NCBI GenBank assembly: GCA_014055465.1
Contig: WIAF01000011.1
Coordinates: 62,001 to 126,000 of the forward strand
Reading direction: 5' to 3'
Length of the DNA: 64,000 bases
Source: Nitrospira sp. CR1.1
Lineage (GTDB): Bacteria; Nitrospirota; Nitrospiria; Nitrospirales; Nitrospiraceae
Under the pieces are notes generated by a model. The model was given only the letters and a program-made list of their open reading frames with translations. It searched no databases and was not told where the DNA came from. Positions 57,499 through 64,000 of this stretch are shown here, piece by piece; the first letter of the stretch is position 1, and the number at the start of each line of letters is the position of its first letter. The position numbers and the translations under genes were made by a program.

Positions 57499-58347
57499 AT
57501 GGTGCAATACGCCCTCATTCTCTTCCTGTGCTGGAGCGCTTTTGCGGCCTCAACCACCGAAGCTGGCGAGAATCACCCATTTTGGACAGAACAAGCCCTG
57601 TTTCATTTCGGTGAAGACGTCTTCTTCACAGGGCGAGCCTCCTGCGCGCCAAATATGGAAGAGGGACGTCAACGCGCCTACCTCGCCGCAGTCCAGGAGG
57701 TCAAGAATTTCACGCGCGCCCAGGAAATAGGCGGATTTCCGCTGGACACACAGATGATTTTTGAGGACAGTCATCCTGCCGACTGCGCCCAGGGATTGGT
57801 CACGGTGTGGCGCTTATTGCGCGCTCCTCGTACCGCCTTGGATGGACTCGCAAGACGGACGAACCCCGGAAAGTCAGCCGACATTTCACCAATTCTCGCG
57901 CAGGTCGCAGCGGTCAGGAATCTCACTCCCCGTGTAGGGATGCTGCGGGACGAGGTGTGGAATCGATACGGCCTGCCTCGATCAATCTGGGCGCGGCCTG
58001 AAAAGGGCGAGTTGATCTGGGACTACGCGCAATTCGGCCTCACCATCGTCTTCAACCAGGAGGACGTCTTGACCCGTTGGCGGTTGACCGGCCCGAACCC
58101 CAGGTCCAGCGAAGATGCCATGCCGGTGCCGCAGCCAGAACTCCTCACCGGTAAGGATCTTCCTGCCATCGACCTCACCGTCCGTCTCCAGCAACTCGAA
58201 GCACAACAGGATCTTGAACGCCGTCAACAGGCGCAGCGCTATTGCTCGTTGCGTTTCGCGGAGGTGCCCGAAACAGTGCGTCCCACCCAAGGCACCTGCG
58301 AGCAACGGGAATACCAACGGCTAAAGGAGCACCATCCCCGATTCTAA
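57499..58347 (+). CDS. Exported hypothetical protein
   Basis: The 282-residue protein has a signal peptide (MVQYALILFLCWSAFAA, cleavage near TEA). Near residues 40-110 is an ETxxxAYLAAVQEV-type region (RQRAYLAAVQEVKNFTRAQE) typical of small exported proteins with a LPP20-like fold. Residues about 140-190 have MLRDEVWNRYGLPRSIWARP and GELIWDYAQFGLTIVFNQED, like SmpA/BamE-type modules (a short helix followed by beta strands). A polar helical C-terminus follows. The ribosome-binding site is weak, so the start is not certain. No function is assigned. Confidence 0.65.
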   Translation: MVQYALILFLCWSAFAASTTEAGENHPFWTEQALFHFGEDVFFTGRASCAPNMEEGRQRAYLAAVQEVKNFTRAQEIGGFPLDTQMIFEDSHPADCAQGLVTVWRLLRAPRTALDGLARRTNPGKSADISPILAQVAAVRNLTPRVGMLRDEVWNRYGLPRSIWARPEKGELIWDYAQFGLTIVFNQEDVLTRWRLTGPNPRSSEDAMPVPQPELLTGKDLPAIDLTVRLQQLEAQQDLERRQQAQRYCSLRFAEVPETVRPTQGTCEQREYQRLKEHHPRF

Positions 58348-58385
58348 TCCGCGGAGATGAACCACCGTCATGAAGGAGGTCCCGC

Positions 58386-58883
58386 ATGACTACCGACGGA
58401 ACACAGCGCGCGACGACCATCCTTGTCGTTGACGACGATCCCACGACGCTTCTGTTGGCGTCAAAACCATTGCAGGATTACGGGTACACCGTCCTCACGG
58501 CGCCGGGAAGCGCCGAAGCACTCAGGCTCTACGCGGAACACCCCACCCCCATTCATCTTGTCGTCACCGACATCTTCCTCCCACCCCCCGGTTTCCAACT
58601 CTCCGTCGAGAAGAATCCCTACCCCCGGATCAATGGGCCCGAGATGGTCGACCGTCTCCTGGAGGGAACGCGAAATATCCGCATCATTCTCATGTCCAGC
58701 ACTCCAGGACCCGACCTGCAACGTCGCGGCCTCATCAGGGAGGGATTGCCCTTCCTAAAAAAGCCCTTTACCAGCGACGTCCTGCTGACGCTCGCCCACC
58801 AGACATTGGCCGGACCTCCAGCCACCCAAGCCCCTGCAAAACCCTCCGCATCCGGCAAGGGCGAGGTAGAGTGGGTCGACTGA
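58386..58883 (+). CDS. Single-domain response regulator
   Basis: The 165-residue protein has one receiver domain: ILVVDDDPTTLLLASKPLQD (acidic pocket), phospho-acceptor Asp in VVTDIFLPPPGF (near residue 61), conserved Ser in ILMSSTPG and Lys in FLKKPFTSD. It has no DNA-binding domain. A stretch after the acceptor Asp (PPGFQLSVEKNPYPRINGPE) is longer than in typical receivers. It starts with ATG after AAGGAGGTCCCGC. The partner kinase is not adjacent; the nearest one in the window lies about 4 kb downstream. Confidence 0.9.
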   Translation: MTTDGTQRATTILVVDDDPTTLLLASKPLQDYGYTVLTAPGSAEALRLYAEHPTPIHLVVTDIFLPPPGFQLSVEKNPYPRINGPEMVDRLLEGTRNIRIILMSSTPGPDLQRRGLIREGLPFLKKPFTSDVLLTLAHQTLAGPPATQAPAKPSASGKGEVEWVD

Positions 58884-58990
58884 CCACCATCACACCCCCA
58901 CGGTACGCTGTCTGCGACGAGTAAAAGCAGGGATTGCTTGTCAGGCCACATCCCCTCGGATAGACTTTTCTCACGAGAGGGATACTTCGC

Positions 58991-60703
58991 ATGGCACGAG
59001 CAAAAGCAAACGAGGCACTACGCAGCAAAACCAAACCGAACGTCGTTGATGAACTCACACGCGGCATCGCCACACTCCGCGAATTGAGCATTCAGATCGA
59101 CGATCTGAGCCGGGACGGATTTCCCTATCGAGAAGCCGTCCGCGCCAGAACCGAACTCTCCTTTCGTGAAACGATCAGACGATTGTTCGGTGAAAAATCT
59201 CCGGAATATCAGACGCACAAACATCACAAACTCAAGGTCGGCAGTCGCGCAGAATCCGTGCAGAGCACCGCGCTCTTGAAGGAATTCATCGCCGCGCTGG
59301 AGATTCAAAAAGCGGAGTTACTCGGCCTCACGCCTGATGAGGTCATCGCCGTGGTCACGGCAGAACCGGATCGTCCGTCGTTACCCGTGGCGCCGCCCGT
59401 CCCCCCCCCTGACTCCCTTGCAGCCCGATCTCCGGTGAGCCCTGCTCCATTGACAGCCGTCTCTATCTCTAGTTCCCCTGCGCCGGCCATTATTGCGACT
59501 GCCACTATCAGCCCACTCCCCTCGTCCCCGTCGCCACCTCCCACAAGCGCACCTGTTGCCATTCCTTCCGTCCCAATGCCGGCCACGGATACCATGCCTC
59601 TCTTACCACGGGAGACGCCAGCGCCTCGCCCGATCCAGTCACCGCCTTCAGACTGTTCAGGACCAGCCGAGGCCACAGTGGCGCCACAGGTCAGCATCAC
59701 ACCGCCTCCGGTCACGCCAGCGCCGATGACCGCAAGTGCTGTCACGACAACCTCGCTACCGGTGAGCAGTTTCACTCCGAGGCTCGCCGCAGATCTCCCC
59801 ATTCCCGCGACCACAATTTCGCCTATCGCGCCGACAATGAGTGCCATTCCTCAGGGAACCATTCCACCGGTTCCTCACACAACGTTGCGCCCGCGACCTG
59901 CGCCACCCGTCACCATCGAATCTCCGGCTCAGGCGACAGCCAACGTCACGACTCCCCCGGACCCCGCATCCATAATCGCTCCTCAGCCACCCCAGCCATC
60001 AGTCCTATCGTTGGCCGCACCCACGGCCGATTCTGCCCCTGTTTCCGCCTCAGAAATTCGAACCGTGCCTCCGATCGTTCAGACCATGCCGCCGACACCT
60101 GCCAGCGCGATGCCCCAGCTGCAGCAGGAGCCACCCGCTCACCCAATCGTAGCGCAGGCCACCGCGCCGCTCCGATCCTCGACGCCCGCATCGACTCAAA
60201 GCCCCATACCCGAGGAGACTCCAGAAGCCAAGGTCCCGTCCGAACAGGGCACGCTGGACATATTGAGGAGAGTGTGCGCCCGATTTCACCTCGTCGCGCG
60301 CCAACTGCGGCTCAGAAAGGAATACCGACCGACGATCGAAATCAACGACGAGTATGATTTGCAGGATCTGTTCTATGCACTCCTCCGATTACAGTTCGAT
60401 GAGGTCGGCACGGAGGAATGGACGCCGGCGTATACGAACGGCGCGCGCCGAACCGGCTATCTCCTCGACTGGGAGAAGACTGTTGTGGTCGTCAAACAGA
60501 CCCGCTCCGGGCTGACAACCAAGGATCTCGCCGAACAGATCGCGGCAGACACAGCCCATTATTCCGCACGCCCGAATGGAGCGGCCTTAGTCTGCTTTGT
60601 CTATGACCCGGATGGCCGTGTGGGAAACCCCCGCGGGTTGGAGGCCGACCTGTCCTCCGCCGGGGGAACGTACAGCATCGAGGTCATCGTGGCACCCAAA
60701 TGA
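58991..60703 (+). CDS. Proline-rich protein with degenerate PD-(D/E)XK-like C-terminal domain
   Basis: The 570-residue protein has three parts. Residues 1-125 are a helical domain (PYREAVRARTELSFRETIRR, LFGEKSPEYQTHKHHKL). Residues about 125-415 are a Pro/Ala/Thr/Ser/Val-rich low-complexity linker. The C-terminal 155 residues match a predicted nuclease module found with this N-terminal domain: LRKEYRPTIEINDEYDLQDL, FDEVGTEEWTPAYTNGARRT, LVCFVYDPDGRVGNPRGLEA. Active relatives have an RxDF...ExK type motif. Here the corresponding segments read RTGYLLDWEK and VVVVKQTR, so the Asp and Glu appear to be missing. The comparison is from memory. Confidence 0.65.
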   Translation: MARAKANEALRSKTKPNVVDELTRGIATLRELSIQIDDLSRDGFPYREAVRARTELSFRETIRRLFGEKSPEYQTHKHHKLKVGSRAESVQSTALLKEFIAALEIQKAELLGLTPDEVIAVVTAEPDRPSLPVAPPVPPPDSLAARSPVSPAPLTAVSISSSPAPAIIATATISPLPSSPSPPPTSAPVAIPSVPMPATDTMPLLPRETPAPRPIQSPPSDCSGPAEATVAPQVSITPPPVTPAPMTASAVTTTSLPVSSFTPRLAADLPIPATTISPIAPTMSAIPQGTIPPVPHTTLRPRPAPPVTIESPAQATANVTTPPDPASIIAPQPPQPSVLSLAAPTADSAPVSASEIRTVPPIVQTMPPTPASAMPQLQQEPPAHPIVAQATAPLRSSTPASTQSPIPEETPEAKVPSEQGTLDILRRVCARFHLVARQLRLRKEYRPTIEINDEYDLQDLFYALLRLQFDEVGTEEWTPAYTNGARRTGYLLDWEKTVVVVKQTRSGLTTKDLAEQIAADTAHYSARPNGAALVCFVYDPDGRVGNPRGLEADLSSAGGTYSIEVIVAPK

Positions 60704-60827
60704 GATGGCGTCACCCGCCAGACTCAGACCGATACGCATCGTGTTGACTTCAGCCGGAATAATCCGATAGGTTTCGATTCGCGCGAGGCCTTAGCGCCGC
60801 CGCGCCATTTCAAGGGAGATTCCCTGC

Positions 60828-61082
60828 ATGCCCGACCGAGCCTACGTGCTGATCAACGTGCATCCCGGTCAAACCGCCGACGTCGTGAAGGCCTTAGCGG
60901 ACATTAAAGAAATCAAACAAATCGACCCTTGCTGGGGCAAACCGGACATCTTCACAATCGTTGAAATTCCCCATCAAGACGCCTTAACCCAGCTTGTGCT
61001 GGCAAAAATTCACGCCATCCCCGGCGTGGAGCAAACAGATACCCATAACGTCTACCGGCTTCAGGAGGCCAAACCCAAATGA
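60828..61082 (+). CDS. AsnC/Lrp-type ligand-binding (RAM) domain protein
   Basis: The 84-residue protein consists of a single RAM domain: RAYVLINVHPGQTADVVKAL, then EIKQIDPCWGKPDIFTIVEI, then LVLAKIHAIPGVEQTDTHNV. It lacks the helix-turn-helix of Lrp regulators. Such stand-alone domains bind amino acids or related effectors and assemble into octamers. It starts after AAGGGAGATTCCCTGC. It overlaps the following lipoprotein gene by four bases (ATGA), so both are translated together. Confidence 0.88.
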   Translation: MPDRAYVLINVHPGQTADVVKALADIKEIKQIDPCWGKPDIFTIVEIPHQDALTQLVLAKIHAIPGVEQTDTHNVYRLQEAKPK

Positions 61083-61516
61083 AGCCCGCTATCGCCAGCC
61101 TCTTGCTCCTGGCCGCATGTGTCGGATGCGCAGGAGGTCCGCCCGCTCCGGAGGCGGATGTAATGGAGGTGACGCTCGAGGCTCCGGCCGACAGGGTCCA
61201 CACTGCGGTGAGTGATGTGCTGACACAAGGAGGCTACAGCGTCGATCAGGATGAAGCCGGCAACGTGACAACGGGTATGAGGCAAGAAGTCAGAGGTCCC
61301 TGGAACGGATTGTTGCGCTGGAGATTCGGAGTCGGAAAGAGCCGGGTGGAAGCACGCATCGTTCCGCAAGACGACAGCACCACCCGTTTACGTTTGCAGG
61401 TATTTTACCGCGGAAAAGACGGGCTATTCGACAGGTGGGAAGATGCGGAGACACCCTTGCCGCAGAGCGCCGCCAACGAAATCCGCTTGATCAAGAACGC
61501 CCTTCGATTGTTGTAA
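61079..61516 (+). CDS. Small lipoprotein of unknown function
   Basis: The 145-residue protein begins MKPAIASLLLLAACVGCAGG; two Cys residues fit a lipobox (LAAC or VGC). The mature part shows an alpha/beta pattern (DVMEVTLEAPADRVHTAVSD, then GGYSVDQDEAGNVTTGMRQE) similar to small envelope lipoproteins with a BamC-like fold. No exact family is recognised. It overlaps the AsnC-type gene by four bases and converges with the NtrC-type regulator, whose stop is seven bases away. Confidence 0.7.
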   Translation: MKPAIASLLLLAACVGCAGGPPAPEADVMEVTLEAPADRVHTAVSDVLTQGGYSVDQDEAGNVTTGMRQEVRGPWNGLLRWRFGVGKSRVEARIVPQDDSTTRLRLQVFYRGKDGLFDRWEDAETPLPQSAANEIRLIKNALRLL

Positions 61517-61523
61517 CACCGGT

Positions 61524-62918
61524 CTATTTATCCTCGCTCTCATCGCCGAAATCCAACCCAAACCGCTCCGCCATCCGGTACAGGGTCCGCCGATCGATTC
61601 CGAGGATCTTCGCCGCCTTCACCTTATTGCCTCTCGTCTCTTTCAACACACGCGACAGATGCCGTTTCTCCACCTCATCCAAGGTCAGCAAAGCATCAGG
61701 ATCTCCCTCGGACAGTTCTCCCGCAGGCTTGTCTGGCGAACCAGGCTCCGTCCTGATCGATTCGGGAAGATCTTCGGGCAACAGCAGCGGACCATGACTC
61801 AGGGAGACCGCTCGCTCGACGGCATTTTCCAACTCGCGCACATTACCCGGCCAGTGATAGCGCTTCAACAATGTCATTGTTTCGGGCGAAAACCCTCTCA
61901 CATGCGAGGATTGCTTGGCATATTTCTGTAAAAAATGATGGGCGAGCATCGGAATGTCTTCCTGTCGATCGGCTAACGACGGAAGTGCGATCCTCACCAC
62001 GTTCAACCGATAGTACAAGTCATCGCGAAATTTCCCCTCTTTGACACGGGCGGCCAGATCCCGATTCGTGGCGGCGATTATGCGCACATCGACTTTCACG
62101 GAGGACGTACTGCCGACCCGCCGCACTTCCTGCTCCTGCATCACGCGCAACAACTTGACCTGGAGCGCCTGGCCGAGATCCCCGATCTCGTCCAAAAACA
62201 ACGTGCCGCCATTGGCTGCCTCAAAGAGCCCGGCCTTCGCGCCGACGGCTCCGGTGAACGCCCCCTTTTCATAGCCGAACATTTCCGATTCGAGCAGATG
62301 ATCGGGAAGGGCGCCGCAGTTGACGGGAATGAACGGTTTCTCGCGGCGCGGACTATTTAAATGGACCGCGCGCGCGATCAGCTCTTTGCCGGTTCCACTT
62401 TCCCCTTCGATGAGGACCGTGCTTCGCCCGTCGGATACCCGGGCTACCAGCTTGTACACTTCCAGCATGGCGGGACTGCTGCCGACCAAATGCGACCAGG
62501 GTTCACGCACGCGGGCATCTTCACGAAAGCGGGCATTTTCCCGAACCAGACGGCAATGCTCCAAGCTGCGCTGGACGACGAGCCGAATCTCGTCCCGCTT
62601 GAACGGTTTCGCCAGATAGTCATAGGCGCCCTGCTTGATGGCTTCAATCGCGCCCTCCAGGGATCCGAACGCCGTCAGCAAGACAATCGACGTATCCGGG
62701 CTGAATCGCTTAAACTCTTTCAACACTAAAAATCCGTCGCCTTGCTCCATACGGATATCGGTGAGGACCACGTCCGGGGGGGCCTGCTTCCCGCGCTCCA
62801 CCGCAGCCTGGCCGCTGGCAAAGGCTTCGACCTCATACCCTTCCTTCGCGAGCGCTTCAGCCAGCAAGGTCCGGGCAGCCTCATCATCGTCGACCACAAA
62901 CAGTTTTGCCTGACTCAT
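61524..62918 (-). CDS. NtrC-family sigma-54-dependent response regulator
   Basis: The 464-residue protein has a receiver domain (FVVDDDEAARTLLAEALAKE, acceptor Asp in VVLTDIRMEQGDGF, Lys in YLAKPFKRDEI). It then has a sigma-54 activator AAA+ domain with Walker A GESGTGKELIAR, the GAFTGA loop in YEKGAFTGAVGAKAGLFEAA, and Walker B GGTLFLDEIGD. It ends in a Fis-type helix-turn-helix (VKAAKILGIDRRTLYRM). It activates transcription at -24/-12 promoters after phosphorylation, by analogy with the family. The histidine kinase gene ends 13 bases upstream of its start, so the two form a two-component pair. Confidence 0.96.
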   Translation of the reverse strand: MSQAKLFVVDDDEAARTLLAEALAKEGYEVEAFASGQAAVERGKQAPPDVVLTDIRMEQGDGFLVLKEFKRFSPDTSIVLLTAFGSLEGAIEAIKQGAYDYLAKPFKRDEIRLVVQRSLEHCRLVRENARFREDARVREPWSHLVGSSPAMLEVYKLVARVSDGRSTVLIEGESGTGKELIARAVHLNSPRREKPFIPVNCGALPDHLLESEMFGYEKGAFTGAVGAKAGLFEAANGGTLFLDEIGDLGQALQVKLLRVMQEQEVRRVGSTSSVKVDVRIIAATNRDLAARVKEGKFRDDLYYRLNVVRIALPSLADRQEDIPMLAHHFLQKYAKQSSHVRGFSPETMTLLKRYHWPGNVRELENAVERAVSLSHGPLLLPEDLPESIRTEPGSPDKPAGELSEGDPDALLTLDEVEKRHLSRVLKETRGNKVKAAKILGIDRRTLYRMAERFGLDFGDESEDK

Positions 62919-62931
62919 TCGCGTTATGCTC

Positions 62932-64000
62932 CTACGATGCCGCGGGATTCGCCGGCAATCCGGGAAGCACCACGGTCGCCGTTGTCCCTCTTCCCACTTC
63001 GCTCTCCAGCGTCAGCTGGCCGCCGTGCGCCAGAACGGCCTCCCGGCTGAGAAACAATCCTAACCCCGTGCCCTTCCCGATCGCCTTGGTCGTAAAAAAC
63101 GGCTGGAAGGCCCGCTCCACATCCTGCCGCGGCATCCCGCAGCCTGAATCAGACACGACGAGCGTGACCGTCGTGTCAAGGTCAGTCCGGCCGGTGCAGG
63201 ATCCGCGTTCCCGCTCTTCCGCCGATGCCGGGCGCGATGCGACCGACACCCTCACCTGCCCTCCCGCTCCGGTCGCTGCCAATGCGTTGCTGAGGAGATT
63301 CACCAAGACCTGGTGAATTTTTTCGGCATCCGCCCAGACCAACAACGACGGCGACACCTCGGCCTGAAGCGCCACGCCTTTCGCATGGTACCCTGGCTCC
63401 ATCAATGCAACTACCGGCTCAATAAGGCGCTCGGCAGGATACCAGGTCGGCTCGGGCTTGCGTTGCCTCGTGGATGAAAGCAGATCTTGAATGATCCGCA
63501 CCACACGATTCAACTGCTCATCGATGATCCCGATCCGTTTTTGCATTTCGGAGGTAAGCCCCGGTTCTTCCGCCAACGCTTCCACATGCCACGCGATGGA
63601 GTGCAGCGGTGTCCCCACTTCATGCGCCACCGATGCCACCAGTTGCCCCACCGCCGCCAGCCGCTCCGATCGCGCGAGTCTATCCTTGAGCTCAACCAAC
63701 TGAGTGTTGGCCAGCAGGAGATGTTCCGTTTGAGTGGCCAATGCCGCCCGCGCCGCTTCCTCCCTGGCCTTCCGCTCCTCCCACGTGACCCCGATATAGG
63801 CGACCCCCGCCAGGACGCATGCCACCATAATGCGATTGAACACGACCGTCGTGAACCGTTCTCTTTTTTTTGCCGGCTGAAAAAGGCCGATGAATGTCAC
63901 CAGCATACACAGGGCCAGGGTTAAGACCATGAGCCGCCGGTTCCGGACGGTGGCCACCAGTAGAATCGGCAGGACAAATCCGAATGCGCCGACCACATTG
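62932..64000 (-). CDS. Membrane histidine kinase (N-terminal part outside window)
   Basis: The visible part (about 355 residues) starts inside a membrane region with two or three helices (FGFVLPILLVATVRNRRLM, LVTFIGL, VFNRIMVACVLAGVAYIGV). A coiled linker, a HisKA domain with the phospho-acceptor in VASVAHEVGTPLHSIAWHVE, and a HATPase domain follow. The HATPase has the N box LVNLLSNALAATGAGGQVRV, G1 VVSDSGCGMP and G2 GKGTGLGLFLSREAV. The reading frame is open to the window edge, so the true start is not seen. It precedes and pairs with the NtrC-type regulator. Confidence 0.93.
   Translation of the reverse strand, partial: NVVGAFGFVLPILLVATVRNRRLMVLTLALCMLVTFIGLFQPAKKRERFTTVVFNRIMVACVLAGVAYIGVTWEERKAREEAARAALATQTEHLLLANTQLVELKDRLARSERLAAVGQLVASVAHEVGTPLHSIAWHVEALAEEPGLTSEMQKRIGIIDEQLNRVVRIIQDLLSSTRQRKPEPTWYPAERLIEPVVALMEPGYHAKGVALQAEVSPSLLVWADAEKIHQVLVNLLSNALAATGAGGQVRVSVASRPASAEERERGSCTGRTDLDTTVTLVVSDSGCGMPRQDVERAFQPFFTTKAIGKGTGLGLFLSREAVLAHGGQLTLESEVGRGTTATVVLPGLPANPAAS

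Overview
The window looks like a chromosomal segment of a Nitrospira-type bacterium (phylum Nitrospirota). That assignment is an inference from the overall character of EF-Tu, RNA polymerase and the ribosomal proteins; no database search was possible. The left half is a conserved housekeeping block read entirely on the minus strand. In transcription order it runs tRNA-Tyr, tRNA-Gly, tRNA-Thr, tuf copy 2, rpmG, tRNA-Trp, secE, nusG, rplK, rplA, rplJ/rplL, rpoB, rpoC, rpsL, rpsG, fusA, tuf copy 1, rpsJ, rplC, rplD, rplW, rplB, rpsS, rplV, rpsC, rplP, rpmC, rpsQ, rplN, rplX, and rplE, which is cut by the window edge. Three things stand out here. The rplJ and rplL reading frames are joined without a stop codon. 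A perfect consensus housekeeping promoter (TTGACA, 17 bases, TATAAT) lies in front of rpsL. The two tuf genes encode the same protein and differ only by a few silent bases near the 3' end.

From about 24.4 to 41.4 kb lie ordinary chromosomal genes. They are an exported HExxH protein, a UvrD/Rep-type helicase, a DUF3417-type alpha-glucan phosphorylase, two HEAT-repeat proteins, an RlpA-like lipoprotein, small exported proteins, and a four-gene GldA/GldF/GldG/DUF4340 transporter operon. A small lipoprotein, a strong hairpin and a tRNA-Arg(CCT) gene follow.

The tRNA-Arg gene is the left edge of a 14.3-kb genomic island (41449-55785). A 48-base direct repeat of its 3' half, with one mismatch, recurs at 55738-55785. 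A tyrosine-recombinase gene lies immediately inside the left edge. A 20-base sequence at the 3' end of that gene is also repeated just inside the right edge. The cargo centres on a compact operon: a small peptide gene, a three-domain (lyase, kinase, LanC-like cyclase) lanthipeptide synthetase of class III/IV type, a PhyH-type dioxygenase and a TauD/TfdA-type dioxygenase. I propose an uncharacterised ribosomally made, post-translationally modified peptide pathway with oxidative tailoring. Around it are a beta-helix membrane protein, a 553-residue protein of unknown function, an IS3-family remnant, an Rhs/TIG gene fragment, a VapBC-type toxin-antitoxin pair and an exported TPR-like protein.

The right flank (55.8-64 kb) carries small exported proteins, a single-domain response regulator, a proline-rich protein ending in a PD-(D/E)XK-like domain that seems to lack catalytic residues, an AsnC-type ligand-binding protein with a lipoprotein, and an NtrC-type response regulator with its histidine kinase, which runs off the window.
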